Shown: piece by piece, positions 47,259 through 57,236 of the stretch
How positions within the stretch are numbered: position 1 is the first letter of the stretch
How the letters are laid out: each line of letters opens with the position of its first letter
Source: Pseudidiomarina atlantica
GTDB taxonomy: Bacteria; Pseudomonadota; Gammaproteobacteria; Enterobacterales; Alteromonadaceae
NCBI RefSeq assembly: GCF_000753735.1
Contig: NZ_JPIN01000008.1
Coordinates: 174,250 to 238,249 of the forward strand
Direction: 5' to 3'
DNA: 64,000 bases
Program-made: the position numbers and the translations under genes
Notes under the pieces: generated by a model
Told to the model about the DNA's origin: nothing
The model's input: only the letters and a program-made list of their open reading frames with translations
Database searches by the model: none

Positions 47259-47738
47259 ATGAGTACGGTTTATATTGCACTTGGTGCCAACCTCGGTGAC
47301 CCCGTAGCAACTTTACAGTCGCTGCTTGAGCAGTTGCACCAAGACCAACAATTAACAGCCATAAGGTGCTCGAGTTTCTTTCGCAGCAAGCCGATGGGAC
47401 CACAAGACCAACCGGACTACGTGAACGCGGTGTTAAGTGCACAGACCGACCTCGCCCCGTTAGCGCTACTTGATTATTTGCAACAGCTAGAGAATAGCTT
47501 TGGCCGCGTGCGTAATCGGCGTTGGGGCGCTCGCACACTGGATCTTGATATCCTCCTATACGGCAATCAACTGCTTAAACATGAACGCTTAATTGTCCCG
47601 CACCCAGGTCTTGCTGAGCGCGATTTTGTGCTGCTACCTCTGGCTGAAATTGCGCCAGACCTGAGTCTTCCCGACGGTCGTCGTGTCAGCGAGTTATTGA
47701 GGGCTGTGGACAGCCATGACCTGATAAAAATTACCTGA
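47259..47738 (+). CDS. folK: 6-hydroxymethyl-7,8-dihydropterin pyrophosphokinase
   Basis: A 159-residue folate-pathway enzyme that transfers pyrophosphate from ATP to hydroxymethyldihydropterin. It opens [12 protein letters not shown] and carries [22 protein letters not shown] with the catalytic Arg/Asp residues, then [21 protein letters not shown]. It follows pcnB by five bases and precedes panB, as in E. coli. Confidence 0.96.
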   Translation: MSTVYIALGANLGDPVATLQSLLEQLHQDQQLTAIRCSSFFRSKPMGPQDQPDYVNAVLSAQTDLAPLALLDYLQQLENSFGRVRNRRWGARTLDLDILLYGNQLLKHERLIVPHPGLAERDFVLLPLAEIAPDLSLPDGRRVSELLRAVDSHDLIKIT

Positions 47739-47744
47739 TACAAT
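47716..47744 (+). promoter_or_regulatory. Candidate promoter of panB
   Basis: ATGACC (47716-47721), 17-base spacer and TACAAT (47739-47744) preceded by TGA, an extended -10. It overlaps the folK 3' end and would start transcription near 47751, about 29 bases before the panB ATG. Confidence 0.5.
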
Positions 47745-47779
47745 CGCCACACGACTCAGCGTTGTTTAAAGGATTCATC

Positions 47780-48577
47780 ATGGCTGCCATGACTATTGCC
47801 AAACTCACCGAAATGAAAAAAAACGGTGAGAAGATCGCTTCGCTCACCGCCTACGATGCTAGCTTCGCCAAGCTATTTGCTGCACAAAACATCGATTTTA
47901 TGCTGATTGGTGATTCCTTAGGAAATACCATACAAGGTGCCTCAAGCACACTTCCAGTCACCGTTGACGATATCGCCTATCACACCAAAGCGGTGCGCAA
48001 TGGTGCACCTGATGCATTTGTCATGGCAGATATGCCATTTATGTCGTACGCGACGCCTGAACAAGCTTGCCAAGAAGCCGCCAAATTGATGCGCGCCGGC
48101 GCCAATATGGTCAAACTTGAAGGCGGAGATTGGTTGTTAGATACCATTCGTCAGTTGGTTGAGCGCGGTGTTCCTGTGTGCGCGCACCTAGGTTTACTGC
48201 CACAATCCGTGAATGTTTTAGGTGGCTACAAAGTGCAAGGCAAAGAGGCTAGCGCCGCCGATAATACTTTGCGTCAAGCACAAGCGCTTGAGGCTGCCGG
48301 AGCGCAATTATTGGTACTCGAATGTATTCCAACTTCGCTCGGCAAACGCATCAGCGAAGCCCTGAGCATACCCACAATTGGCATCGGTGCCGGACCTCAC
48401 TGTGACGGACAAATTTTGGTCATGCACGACATGTTTGGCTTAAACAGTGATTATTTACCGAAATTTGTCAAAAACTTTTTAGCCGAGACCGGTGATTTAG
48501 CAGCTGCCGTCGCGCTTTATGTGAAACAGGTCAAAGAAGGCAGCTTCCCCGGCCCAGAACACAGTTTCAAAGGCTAA
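47780..48577 (+). CDS. panB: 3-methyl-2-oxobutanoate hydroxymethyltransferase
   Basis: A 265-residue TIM-barrel enzyme of pantothenate synthesis that converts alpha-ketoisovalerate to ketopantoate using methylene-THF. Signatures are [41 protein letters not shown] and [18 protein letters not shown] precedes the ATG at 47780, six codons after an upstream in-frame ATG. panC follows 24 bases later. Confidence 0.96.
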   Translation: MAAMTIAKLTEMKKNGEKIASLTAYDASFAKLFAAQNIDFMLIGDSLGNTIQGASSTLPVTVDDIAYHTKAVRNGAPDAFVMADMPFMSYATPEQACQEAAKLMRAGANMVKLEGGDWLLDTIRQLVERGVPVCAHLGLLPQSVNVLGGYKVQGKEASAADNTLRQAQALEAAGAQLLVLECIPTSLGKRISEALSIPTIGIGAGPHCDGQILVMHDMFGLNSDYLPKFVKNFLAETGDLAAAVALYVKQVKEGSFPGPEHSFKG

Positions 48578-48601
48578 TTCAGTTAAGGGTAACGAACTAC
48601 G

Positions 48602-49441
48602 ATGCGTGTATTGAAAAGTCTCGAGGAGCTGCGTGCCTGGCGCGCACAGGTTGATGCTTCCGTCGCCCTGGTGCCAACCATGGGCAATTTACATGAGGGG
48701 CACTTAAAGCTGGTTGATCTGGCACAACAACACGCTCGACACGTCGTCGTCAGTATTTTTGTCAATCCCATGCAGTTCGGTGCCAATGAGGATTTCGATA
48801 GTTATCCGCGTACGCTTGATGCTGATTGCGCGTTATTAGCCGAACGCGGTGCCAGTGCGGTGTTCGCACCACAGGTCAGTGACGTTTATCCGCGTGGTTT
48901 AGCCGAACAAACCTACATTGAAGTACCCGGAATTTCCGACATTCTCTGCGGCGCCAGCCGCCCAGGCCACTTCCGTGGCGTGGCCACTATCGTTGCCAAA
49001 CTATTCAATATGGTCCAACCCCAAGTCGCAATATTCGGACAAAAAGACTATCAACAGTTGCAAGTGATACGATTGATGACGCGCGATCTGAGTCTACCGG
49101 TAGAAGTGATTGGGATGCCCACTGAACGCGCTGAAGATGGGTTAGCACTGAGCTCACGCAACGGTTATTTGAGTGCGGCAGAACGCGCTCAAGCACCGGA
49201 ACTATACGCCACGCTAGAGCAGTTGAAAAGTGCGGTGCAACAAGGTGAAGTAACGGCAACAGCGGTGTCCGCCGCTGCAGCTCGTTTAACTGCAGCTGGA
49301 TTTCGCATCGACTATCTGGAGGTACGCCGGCAAGCGGATTTGCAACCTGCGACCGAGCATGATGCTGACCTAGTGATTCTGGTCGCAGCGTTCTTGGGCC
49401 GTACCCGACTGATTGATAACCTCACGTTTACGCGCAGCTAG
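48602..49441 (+). CDS. panC: Pantothenate synthetase
   Basis: A 279-residue enzyme that ligates pantoate and beta-alanine with ATP. It shows [15 protein letters not shown] (HxGH-type), [31 protein letters not shown] and [13 protein letters not shown], then the [10 protein letters not shown] loop. The stop codon abuts the stop of the convergent panP, whose product supplies the beta-alanine substrate. Confidence 0.97.
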   Translation: MRVLKSLEELRAWRAQVDASVALVPTMGNLHEGHLKLVDLAQQHARHVVVSIFVNPMQFGANEDFDSYPRTLDADCALLAERGASAVFAPQVSDVYPRGLAEQTYIEVPGISDILCGASRPGHFRGVATIVAKLFNMVQPQVAIFGQKDYQQLQVIRLMTRDLSLPVEVIGMPTERAEDGLALSSRNGYLSAAERAQAPELYATLEQLKSAVQQGEVTATAVSAAAARLTAAGFRIDYLEVRRQADLQPATEHDADLVILVAAFLGRTRLIDNLTFTRS

Positions 49442-49452
49442 TTAGCTGCGCG
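49431..49452. repeat. Palindrome spanning the panC and panP stop codons
   Basis: CGCGCAGCTA (49431-49440) is the reverse complement of TAGCTGCGCG (49443-49452), with only GT between. Both stop codons lie inside it. No U tract follows on either strand, so it may act as a weak two-way terminator or a transcript-end stem. Confidence 0.5.
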
Positions 49453-51094
49453 CCAGCAAGCCTAATTCACGCATTTCGGTGTGTAATGCCCCGCGCAGAC
49501 TCATTGCCTGAGCCGCAATTTCACGTTGCTCTTCAAGTACTTCTTGAAGCATTTCCGTAGTCGTCAAGGGGTTCGCCAACACCACACGAAACACGACTGT
49601 TGGCTCACGATGATACTGCGCAGGATTGAGCTTGGTACGTGATACAAATGAGCGCCCAGTCTCCCGTTGCCGCTTCTGAATAAAACGTGTAATGGCATTC
49701 AAGTGCGGGGTTAAGCGTTTGACTTGCTCCGGATTCGCTTGCGCCAGCGCCACTTTTACTTGCTGCGGTACAAAACGATAGGTTAGCAAACAAAGTTCTG
49801 GCGCCGTCACTAGTTCAAAGTCGTCTTGAGCAGCGATCAATTCCGCAAACTGCTTCGCTTTATCAATACTTTTATCGATGAGTAGTTCATAGCCACGCCG
49901 CCCCATTACGTGCAGCGCTGAATAGACTAGCATTGCCATGCCCGGCCGCGAGCCTTCCATGGTGTGCGCACCTAAGTCCTTGGAACCATGGCGGATGACG
50001 TATTCGGCGTGATGCTCAATCGCGCGCACCATACTCGGATCGCGAAACAGCACCATGCCAGCACCCATCGGCACATACATCTGTTTGTGCGCGTCAATGG
50101 TCACACTGTCGGCGCGCTCGACACCATCGAGTAGGTGCCGATATTTATCAGACATCAGCGTCGCCCCACCCCAAGCGGCATCCACGTGAAAATGCGCGCC
50201 AATCTCGGCCGCATAGTCAGCTAACTCATTCAAGGGGTCAATGTGGCCAGTTTCCGTCGTGCCACCGACGCCAACAATGGCAAGCACGCGGCCGCCGTCT
50301 GCAGCGACTTTCTCACACGCCTCGCGTAGCTTATCGATACGGATGCGGTTACGATCGTCCGTTGGCACGCCAACTAAGTTCTGGCGGCCAATGCCTAATA
50401 CATCTGCAGCTTTGGAGAGTGAATAGTGACCGCGCTCCGACACCATGATAGTTAAGCGCTTATAACCATAATGCTGCAAGCCAGCAGCTAAGCCTTCGGC
50501 CGCGACACCGGCGAAGCCTTGGGCTGGCTTGAGCAATAGGTTTCGAGCGACCCAAAGCGCCGTAATATTGGCAACGGTACCGCCAGAGCACATTGCTCCT
50601 AGGGAGTGCTGGGCACTGTGCATCCAACGTTGATAAAAGCTTGCGTCTTGCTGATACACCAAATGATGCAGCATCCCCAAGACATTGCGCTCAAGAGGGG
50701 TGAAAGCTTTCGATGTTTCTATTTTGACAAGGTTTTGATTCAGCCCCACCATCAATTTCGCTAGCGGCAGTAAAAAATAGGGGAGCGCCGAAGTCATATG
50801 CCCAATAAAGCGTGGTGACGACGTGTGCACTGAATGCGCTACTAAGTTGTTGAGCAAGAATTCGGTGTGGTCCGACACATAACGCGGTTGTTCCGGTACT
50901 TCACTAGCGGCAAAATTGTGCTCAATTTCGTGCAGAGGCTTTTCACGCGCAACGATGTGCTCACCAAGAAATCCCATCAGGTTCTCGGATAAGTCCTTTT
51001 CGATTTTACCTAGTGTGGAGTCTGGTGCTTCAGGCAAAGTAAAGATTTTAAGCAGTGCCTCTTCACTTACCTCGGCAAAAACCTGTTCGCTCAA
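49442..51094 (-). CDS. panP: PLP-dependent aspartate 1-decarboxylase PanP
   Basis: A 550-residue group II PLP decarboxylase. The PLP lysine is Lys337 in VTIDAHKQMYV, with HFHVDAAWGGATLMS (302-316) before it and SGGTVANITALWVARN at 170-185. The family includes glutamate and aromatic amino acid decarboxylases. The N-terminal sequence and position next to panB-panC indicate PanP, the PanD replacement found in Vibrio and relatives, making beta-alanine from aspartate. No panD is seen in this window. It is convergent with panC. Confidence 0.88.
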   Translation of the reverse strand: MSEQVFAEVSEEALLKIFTLPEAPDSTLGKIEKDLSENLMGFLGEHIVAREKPLHEIEHNFAASEVPEQPRYVSDHTEFLLNNLVAHSVHTSSPRFIGHMTSALPYFLLPLAKLMVGLNQNLVKIETSKAFTPLERNVLGMLHHLVYQQDASFYQRWMHSAQHSLGAMCSGGTVANITALWVARNLLLKPAQGFAGVAAEGLAAGLQHYGYKRLTIMVSERGHYSLSKAADVLGIGRQNLVGVPTDDRNRIRIDKLREACEKVAADGGRVLAIVGVGGTTETGHIDPLNELADYAAEIGAHFHVDAAWGGATLMSDKYRHLLDGVERADSVTIDAHKQMYVPMGAGMVLFRDPSMVRAIEHHAEYVIRHGSKDLGAHTMEGSRPGMAMLVYSALHVMGRRGYELLIDKSIDKAKQFAELIAAQDDFELVTAPELCLLTYRFVPQQVKVALAQANPEQVKRLTPHLNAITRFIQKRQRETGRSFVSRTKLNPAQYHREPTVVFRVVLANPLTTTEMLQEVLEEQREIAAQAMSLRGALHTEMRELGLLARS

Positions 51095-51123
51095 GCGCTG
51101 TCCCTTCTAAAAAATTAGACTCG

Positions 51124-51831
51124 TTATTCTGCCTCGATCGCAGAAAAATAGCGACCGTCCTCGGGTAGCTTAGCAGTCAGTTCCCAAAGTTGCTGACCAC
51201 TGCGCTGATATTTACGTTCAAACGGTGTGATAGGTTCGTGTTTAGCTAACAAAGGTTGCAAGGTTGCTTGGCAATGTACCAAGGCTAGACTACTCGCGAC
51301 CTCGGTTAGGTAGGTCACCCAATTCGAACGCATCACCAGTTCACCACCAAGTCCGATGACGTAGGGCCAGACTGGACTCCCATGCCAACGTCGACTCAGA
51401 TGTGCCGCTTTCGGCCACGGATTGGGGTAAAGAATCGAATGTTGACTCAGTTGCCAATGGTGCTCAACTGCCAAGCGCCAGAAATCTTGCAAATCAGCCC
51501 GTACCAACAGATAACGCTGCCCTGCTGCGGAGGTTTGATAGTGCGCATGGCGTTGCAGGCGGTGCGCGGACTTGTCCACTCCAATCACCAAGGCTTCCGG
51601 GTGCTGCTGCGCCAGCCAAGCAGTACTCTCACCCACCCCACAACAGGAATCGAGGATGATAGGCCCCTGCCACTCGGTAACCGCCTGATGTGCCTGCATA
51701 AAGGCTTCACGATTGTGTTCTTGAATCGGCTTTTTAAAGGGAGCACGCAAGTGCCGCATCACCACCGCAGTTAAATCTTCGTGATTGCCGTGCTGATTGG
51801 TGGTGACCGGTCGTGATAACTTCTCGGTCAC
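51124..51831 (-). CDS. TrmB-like SAM-dependent methyltransferase paralogue
   Basis: A 235-residue class I methyltransferase of COG0220. The SAM-binding motif reads IILDSCCGVGESTAWLA (58-74) with VIGVDKSAHRL after it. The TrmB signature, normally PDPW-H-K, reads YPNPWPKAAHLSRRW (135-149), so the Asp of canonical tRNA m7G46 enzymes is Asn137. It is probably a paralogue with altered or unknown substrate. Its ATG overlaps the yadH stop (ATGA), the last gene of the mpl-ubiX-yadG-yadH run. Confidence 0.75.
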   Translation of the reverse strand: MTEKLSRPVTTNQHGNHEDLTAVVMRHLRAPFKKPIQEHNREAFMQAHQAVTEWQGPIILDSCCGVGESTAWLAQQHPEALVIGVDKSAHRLQRHAHYQTSAAGQRYLLVRADLQDFWRLAVEHHWQLSQHSILYPNPWPKAAHLSRRWHGSPVWPYVIGLGGELVMRSNWVTYLTEVASSLALVHCQATLQPLLAKHEPITPFERKYQRSGQQLWELTAKLPEDGRYFSAIEAE

Positions 51832-52604
51832 GAACGAATCCCCACACCACGTTGCAATAAAGTGTACGCAGTGATGAAAAACGCTACATTGAACACCACT
51901 ATGACGGCCAAAGCGGCGCTGATGTTAACGTCTGAGACACCCAAGAAGCCATAGCGGAACGCATTCACCATATAAAGAATGGGGTTGAAGCGCGCAATGG
52001 TTTCCCAAACGCCCGGCAACAGGGTCACACTGAAGAAAACCCCGCCTAAATAGGTTAGAGGTGTCAATACGAAGGTTGGAACTATTGAAATATCATCGAA
52101 AGTTTTCGCATACACCGCATTAATTAAGCCGGCCAATGAAAACAGTGTCGACGTTAAAATAACCGTAAGGACTAAGATACCTAAATGGTTAATACTGACG
52201 TTGTCGACAAAATAAAACGATACTACTGTTACAATTACCGCAACGATGAGCGCACGGGCCAAGCCGCCGCCAACGTAGCCAGCAATGATGACCGAGGTTG
52301 AAACCGGTGCTACTAACATTTCTTCGATATTACGTTGAAACTTCGCGCTAAAGAACGACGACGCGACGTTCGAGTAGGAATTGGTGATAATCGACATCAT
52401 AATGAGGCCCGGCACGATAAATTCCATATACGGGCGGCCACTCATATCGCCAATACGTTCCCCAACAATGCTACCAAAAATAATAAAATACAACGTCATA
52501 GTGATTGCTGGAGGGACTAAGGTTTGTACCCATATCCGCAAAAACCGCGTGCACTCTTTGATCCAGATGGTCTTTAGCGCGACCAAGTTAAAAGAGGATG
52601 CCAT
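51828..52604 (-). CDS. yadH: ABC-2 type transporter permease (YadH-like)
   Basis: A 258-residue inner-membrane permease with about six helices of the ABC-2 family. Recognisable segments are TLYFIIFGSIVGERIG, FIVPGLIMMSIITNSYSN and EEMLVAPVSTSVIIAGYVGGG. It pairs with the upstream ATPase (3-base gap) as an exporter of unknown substrate. The E. coli yadGH pair also lies in the pan gene region. Confidence 0.92.
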   Translation of the reverse strand: MASSFNLVALKTIWIKECTRFLRIWVQTLVPPAITMTLYFIIFGSIVGERIGDMSGRPYMEFIVPGLIMMSIITNSYSNVASSFFSAKFQRNIEEMLVAPVSTSVIIAGYVGGGLARALIVAVIVTVVSFYFVDNVSINHLGILVLTVILTSTLFSLAGLINAVYAKTFDDISIVPTFVLTPLTYLGGVFFSVTLLPGVWETIARFNPILYMVNAFRYGFLGVSDVNISAALAVIVVFNVAFFITAYTLLQRGVGIRS

Positions 52605-52607
52605 TAC

Positions 52608-53552
52608 TTAAGCTCCTGCTGCAGATTTGTTACTACGACCACGTTCGACCAAGTCGACAAATAGCTCTTCAAGACGGTTGGCTTTGTTGCGCATCGACAG
52701 CACTTTAATTTGCTGCGCACTCAACTGGTCAAACACTTTGTTCAGTCCTTGTGATTTCACCACATCCACCTCGATGGTATGGTCATCAATTTGCCGCATG
52801 GTAAAACCTTCGAGCTCTGGCTTGACCGCCTGCTCACCCTCACCACTCAAATCGAGAATGAAAGTTTCGCGATTCAAGGTTGCCAATAGACGTTTAATTG
52901 AGGTGTTCTCAACAATTTCACCGTGGTCAATAATGGCGATATTGCGACACAAAGACTCAGCCTCTTCCAAATAGTGAGTGGTCAAAATAATGGTAATACC
53001 TTGTTTGTTGATCTCTTCAAGGTAATCCCACATGCTGCGGCGCAATTCGATATCAACACCGGCGGTCGGCTCATCAAGAATCAAAAGCTTTGGCTCATGC
53101 AGTAGAGCGCGGGCGATCATGAGTCGCCGCTTCATGCCACCAGAAAGCATTCGCGCAGCATTATTACGTTTATCCCAAAGGCCCAATTGCTTGAGATAGT
53201 GCTCGGCGCGCTCATGCGCAACATGGCGCGGTACGCCATAATAGCCCGCCTGATTGACCACGATCTGACGCACGGTCTCAAACTGGTTGAAATTGAATTC
53301 TTGCGGTACCAAACCGATCTGACGTTTTAAGTCGACCAGCTGGGTATCAAGGTCATACCCAAAAACTGAAACCGACCCTGATGTTTTATTCACTAGCGAT
53401 GAGATGATGCCAATGGTGGTTGACTTCCCCGCGCCATTGGGCCCTAACAGGGCAAAAAAATCGCCTTCTTCGACTTCTAAATGAATGCCTTTTAGCGCTT
53501 CGAAGCCACCTTTATAGGTTTTGCGTAAGTTCTGAATCGATAATGCTTTCAT
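52608..53552 (-). CDS. yadG: ABC transporter ATP-binding protein (YadG-like)
   Basis: A 314-residue ABC ATPase. Walker A is LLGPNGAGKSTT (about 35-46), the signature is LSGGMKRRLMIARALL, and Walker B is LLILDEPTAGVD, followed by a C-terminal extension with a regulatory-type fold. It forms an exporter with yadH. It starts six bases after ubiX ends and is probably in one transcript with mpl and ubiX. Substrate unknown. Confidence 0.93.
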   Translation of the reverse strand: MKALSIQNLRKTYKGGFEALKGIHLEVEEGDFFALLGPNGAGKSTTIGIISSLVNKTSGSVSVFGYDLDTQLVDLKRQIGLVPQEFNFNQFETVRQIVVNQAGYYGVPRHVAHERAEHYLKQLGLWDKRNNAARMLSGGMKRRLMIARALLHEPKLLILDEPTAGVDIELRRSMWDYLEEINKQGITIILTTHYLEEAESLCRNIAIIDHGEIVENTSIKRLLATLNRETFILDLSGEGEQAVKPELEGFTMRQIDDHTIEVDVVKSQGLNKVFDQLSAQQIKVLSMRNKANRLEELFVDLVERGRSNKSAAGA

Positions 53553-53558
53553 CGCGTT

Positions 53559-54179
53559 TTACGACTCCTTTTTGTAGCCCCAGCGTGGCTGCAAATTCTG
53601 TTCTAGTTGTAAGTGGTCGAGAATCCGAGCGACCACAAAGTCTACTAAATCATCAATACTTTTTGGCTCATGATAAAAGCCCGGAGCCGCCGGCATGATG
53701 GTCACCCCAAGCTGCGCCAGCTTGAGCATGTTTTCCAAATGGATCGCTGACAATGGCATTTCACGTGGCACAACAATGAGTTGGCCACGCTCTTTAATCA
53801 CCACATCGGCAGCGCGCTCGATAAGATTGTCACTGGCACCCATAGCGATGGCTGATAAAGTGCCGGTCGAGCAAGGACAAACGATCATACGCGCCGGTGC
53901 AGCTGACCCAGAGGCAACGGGCGAGAACCATTCTTCCTTGCCATACACTTTGAGCTGCTCAGCGCTCACCTTAAAATGCGCTTGCAAAGCCTCGGCCATC
54001 GCCTGTGGGGCGGCCGGTAATTGCCAAGCTAACTCGGTCGCAAAAACGACACGCGCAGCACTCGACATTAACAAATGGACTTGCTGCTGCTGCGCCAGCA
54101 AGCATTCTAACAAACGCACGGCGTAAGGTGCACCCGAAGCTCCGGTAATTGCTAAAGTAATTGCTTGAGAACGATTCAT
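53559..54179 (-). CDS. ubiX: Flavin prenyltransferase UbiX
   Basis: A 206-residue enzyme that makes prenylated FMN, the cofactor of the UbiD decarboxylase in ubiquinone synthesis. Signatures are [45 protein letters not shown] and [19 protein letters not shown]. Its ATG overlaps the mpl stop as ATGA. Confidence 0.95.
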   Translation of the reverse strand: MNRSQAITLAITGASGAPYAVRLLECLLAQQQQVHLLMSSAARVVFATELAWQLPAAPQAMAEALQAHFKVSAEQLKVYGKEEWFSPVASGSAAPARMIVCPCSTGTLSAIAMGASDNLIERAADVVIKERGQLIVVPREMPLSAIHLENMLKLAQLGVTIMPAAPGFYHEPKSIDDLVDFVVARILDHLQLEQNLQPRWGYKKES

Positions 54180-55522
54180 GAAGCCTCCTCAACAAGTGCG
54201 GCAAGCAGTTTTTGATGCAAGCCACCAAAGCCGCCGTTGCTCATTAATAAGACATGATCACCGGGTTCTAGACTACGCAGCAACACCGCCAAGAGTTCAT
54301 CTACGCTATGAGTGATGGTGGCGTTTGGCACAAAATCAGCAAGCTGCCACTGCAGCCCTTCAGGTTGTAGCAGCATGACGCGGTCAGCGGCACCCAATGC
54401 GGCCTCAAGCTGATCTGCATGTATACCTCGCTTCATGGTGTTCGAGCGCGGTTCCAGTACGGCAATAATACGTTCAGGGCCAACCTTGGCACGCAACCCT
54501 GCAAGAGTGGTGGCAATCGCTGTTGGATGATGAGCGAAATCATCGTAAATAGAAATGCCACGCGGTGTCCCTAACAATTCTAGGCGTCGCTTCGTATTTT
54601 TAAACTGCTGCAAAGCTTCCGCGGCAACCGCCAGTGGCACTCCCACATGATAAGCCGCGGCCATTGCCATGGTGGCATTGGCGGCGTTGTGCTCACCCAC
54701 CAAATCCCATGTCACTTCAGCAACATAGCCGTCATGTTGCACACTAAAGGAGCTCGCATCAGCTGTGGTCAGTTGATATTGCCAATCACCTTGCTCTCCC
54801 AAGGTACGAATTTCACTCCAACACCCCTGCGCTATCACCTCTTGCAGGTTGCTATCATGAGCAGGATAAATCACTTGTCCATTCCCCGGAACAATGCGTA
54901 ATAGATGATGAAACTGCTTTTGAATTGCCGCTAGGTCGGCGAATATGTCGGCGTGATCAAATTCAAGGTTATTCAGCACCAGGGTCGAGGGTTGGTAGTG
55001 CACAAACTTAGAACGTTTATCAAAAAAAGCAGTGTCATACTCGTCGGCTTCAATCACGAAGAAATCACTATTGCCAAGCTGTGCCGAGTAACCAAAGTTA
55101 CTCAACACACCACCGACCAAAAAGCCCGGCTGATAATCCGCGTACTGCAAAATCCACGTCAACATACTTGCAGTGGTAGTCTTACCGTGAGTGCCGGCCA
55201 CTGCCAACACCCATTTATCTTGCAACAGCGCGTCGTGCAGCCATTGTGCCCCTGAACGATAGGGAATACGGCGATTTAATACCGCTTCCACGGCAGGATT
55301 GCCACGACTTAAAACATTGCCAATGATCACTAAGTCCGGCACCGGCTCTAGTTGCGTCGGATCATATCCTTGTACGACCTCAATGCCTAAAGCTGCAAGT
55401 TGATCGCTCATAGGTGGATAAACTGCAGCGTCGCTACCAGTAACGTGATGACCCATGGCCTTGGCTAAAGCAGCGATGCCTCCCATAAAGGTGCCGCAAA
55501 TTCCAAGAATGTGAATGTGCAT
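54176..55522 (-). CDS. mpl: UDP-MurNAc:L-alanyl-gamma-D-glutamyl-meso-DAP ligase
   Basis: A 448-residue Mur ligase for murein tripeptide recycling. It shows [17 protein letters not shown] at the N-terminus, the P-loop [15 protein letters not shown] (about 106-120), [20 protein letters not shown], and [14 protein letters not shown]. It joins the recycled tripeptide to UDP-MurNAc, complementing anmK elsewhere in the window. GGAAG precedes the ATG. It is divergent from fbp. Confidence 0.96.
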   Translation of the reverse strand: MHIHILGICGTFMGGIAALAKAMGHHVTGSDAAVYPPMSDQLAALGIEVVQGYDPTQLEPVPDLVIIGNVLSRGNPAVEAVLNRRIPYRSGAQWLHDALLQDKWVLAVAGTHGKTTTASMLTWILQYADYQPGFLVGGVLSNFGYSAQLGNSDFFVIEADEYDTAFFDKRSKFVHYQPSTLVLNNLEFDHADIFADLAAIQKQFHHLLRIVPGNGQVIYPAHDSNLQEVIAQGCWSEIRTLGEQGDWQYQLTTADASSFSVQHDGYVAEVTWDLVGEHNAANATMAMAAAYHVGVPLAVAAEALQQFKNTKRRLELLGTPRGISIYDDFAHHPTAIATTLAGLRAKVGPERIIAVLEPRSNTMKRGIHADQLEAALGAADRVMLLQPEGLQWQLADFVPNATITHSVDELLAVLLRSLEPGDHVLLMSNGGFGGLHQKLLAALVEEAS

Positions 55523-55574
55523 AGAAGCTTCCGAAAATCCGACTGAAAAATTCCGGCTAGTGTAGCATGCACGA

Positions 55575-55618
55575 CAGAATTACGGACATTCTTGCAGGCA
55601 TTTTACTCAGAATTACGG
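55575..55618. repeat. Direct repeat in the mpl-fbp intergenic region
   Basis: The 11-base sequence CAGAATTACGG occurs at 55575-55585 and again at 55608-55618, 33 bases apart (about three helical turns). The second copy lies about 45 bases before the fbp start, where a promoter is expected. It looks like a paired regulator site, but no known motif is recognised. Confidence 0.45.
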
Positions 55619-55661
55619 TAAACTTAGCCGCGTTTTCTGCCGCATTCGAACTGGGGACGTT

Positions 55662-56654
55662 ATGCAACGCTTGATTCCAACCTTACGCCGTGATCACGTC
55701 GAAGAAGGTCTTATTTCTGTTATCAACACTCTGCAAATTTGCGCTAAAGAAATTTCTTTTCGCTTGCACCAAGGCGAACTCGCGGGAGTGCTTGGCTCCA
55801 CGTTGGATGAAAACATTCAAGGTGAAACGCAGAAAAAGCTCGATGTGCTCGCGAATCAGTTGCTTAAAGATATCTTGCTCGAGAATTCACATATTCGGGC
55901 CGTCGCTTCAGAAGAAGAAGAGGGCATTGTCGATGGCCATACCACCGGTGACTACCTAGTCGCTTTTGATCCGCTTGATGGCAGTTCGAACATCGATATC
56001 AATAGTATGGTGGGTACCATTTTCTCCGTATTACCAGCGCCGAAAGATGATCGCCAAGGCGTCGACTTATTCCTCCAACCAGGCACCAATCAACTGATGG
56101 CGGGTTACGTATTATATGGTCCTTCGACCATGCTGGTATTCACCACCGGTAACGGTGTACGAGTATTTACGCTCGATCAAAAAGTGGGCGAGTTCTTACT
56201 CACTGACGAAGATCTTGAGATTCCAGCAGATACTTGTGAATTTGCCATCAACATGTCGAACTATCGTCACTGGCAACCGCAGATGCGCGCTTATATTGAT
56301 GACCTGCTCGCTGGTGATACGGGACCACGCTGTAAAAACTTTAACATGCGTTGGATTGCCGCAATGGTTGCAGATGTCCATCGTGTGCTATGTCGTGGCG
56401 GCTTGTTTACTTATCCGTGGGATTGTCGGATGCCCAACAAGCCCTACAAGTTACGCCTCATGTACGAAGGTAATCCAATGGCATGGCTGGTCGAACAGGC
56501 AGGTGGTGTTGCCCATACTGGCGAACAGCGCATCCTTGATATTGAGCCAACCGACATTCATCAACGTATCGGCGTTATCTTAGGTTCTGCGAATGAAGTA
56601 AATACATGCCTTGAATACCTGCAAGGCTCGCAATCAGCGACGACAGACGTATAA
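55662..56654 (+). CDS. fbp: Class I fructose-1,6-bisphosphatase
   Basis: A 330-residue gluconeogenic phosphatase. The metal-site motif [20 protein letters not shown] is intact, as is [11 protein letters not shown], together with the substrate residues in the [24 protein letters not shown] region. Its substrate is produced by Fba at 2482. GGGGAC precedes the ATG. ppa lies 51 bases downstream. Confidence 0.97.
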   Translation: MQRLIPTLRRDHVEEGLISVINTLQICAKEISFRLHQGELAGVLGSTLDENIQGETQKKLDVLANQLLKDILLENSHIRAVASEEEEGIVDGHTTGDYLVAFDPLDGSSNIDINSMVGTIFSVLPAPKDDRQGVDLFLQPGTNQLMAGYVLYGPSTMLVFTTGNGVRVFTLDQKVGEFLLTDEDLEIPADTCEFAINMSNYRHWQPQMRAYIDDLLAGDTGPRCKNFNMRWIAAMVADVHRVLCRGGLFTYPWDCRMPNKPYKLRLMYEGNPMAWLVEQAGGVAHTGEQRILDIEPTDIHQRIGVILGSANEVNTCLEYLQGSQSATTDV

Positions 56655-56705
56655 TAAGCGGTCTAAATTAAAACCTATTTTGTTATTTATCGTATAGGAA
56701 CCAAC

Positions 56706-57236
56706 ATGAGCTTTAATAACGTAAGCGCGGGCAAGAATTTGCCAGATGAAGTCAACGTCATCATCGAAATCCCTGCCAACGCAGACCCGATCAAATATGA
56801 AGTTGATAAAGAAACCGGCACACTGTGGGTGGACCGTTTCATGTCTACCCCAATGTTCTATCCGTGCAACTATGGTTTTGTGAACGACACCTTGTCACTT
56901 GACGGTGACCCGGTAGATGTTTTGGTGCCTACACCTTATCCATTACAAGCTGGCTGCGTTATTAAATGTCGCCCAGTAGGCGTGCTGAAGATGACTGACG
57001 AATCAGGTGAAGATGCGAAAGTCATCGCTGTGCCAGTGAGTAAACTCAGCAAAGAATATGACCACATCCAAGATATCAATGATGTACCAGAGCTGCTACG
57101 CGCGCAAATCACCCACTTCTTTGAGCGTTACAAAGAGCTTGAGAAAGGTAAATGGGTCAAAGTTGAAGGCTGGGGCGATATTAACGACGCTAAACAAGAG
57201 ATTATGTCTTCGTTTGAGCGTGCACAGAAGAAGTAA
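56706..57236 (+). CDS. ppa: Inorganic pyrophosphatase
   Basis: A 176-residue family I soluble pyrophosphatase. The active-site signature [13 protein letters not shown] carries the metal-binding aspartates, preceded by [12 protein letters not shown]. The length matches E. coli Ppa (176). AGGAACCAAC precedes the ATG. The stop overlaps the start of an ABC ATPase gene (TAATG), an unusual coupling. Confidence 0.97.
   Translation: MSFNNVSAGKNLPDEVNVIIEIPANADPIKYEVDKETGTLWVDRFMSTPMFYPCNYGFVNDTLSLDGDPVDVLVPTPYPLQAGCVIKCRPVGVLKMTDESGEDAKVIAVPVSKLSKEYDHIQDINDVPELLRAQITHFFERYKELEKGKWVKVEGWGDINDAKQEIMSSFERAQKK

Noticed and set aside
49442..51094. Glutamate decarboxylase (GadB) or aromatic amino acid decarboxylase
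   Set aside because: The family is shared, but the N-terminal sequence and the location opposite panB-panC favour PanP.
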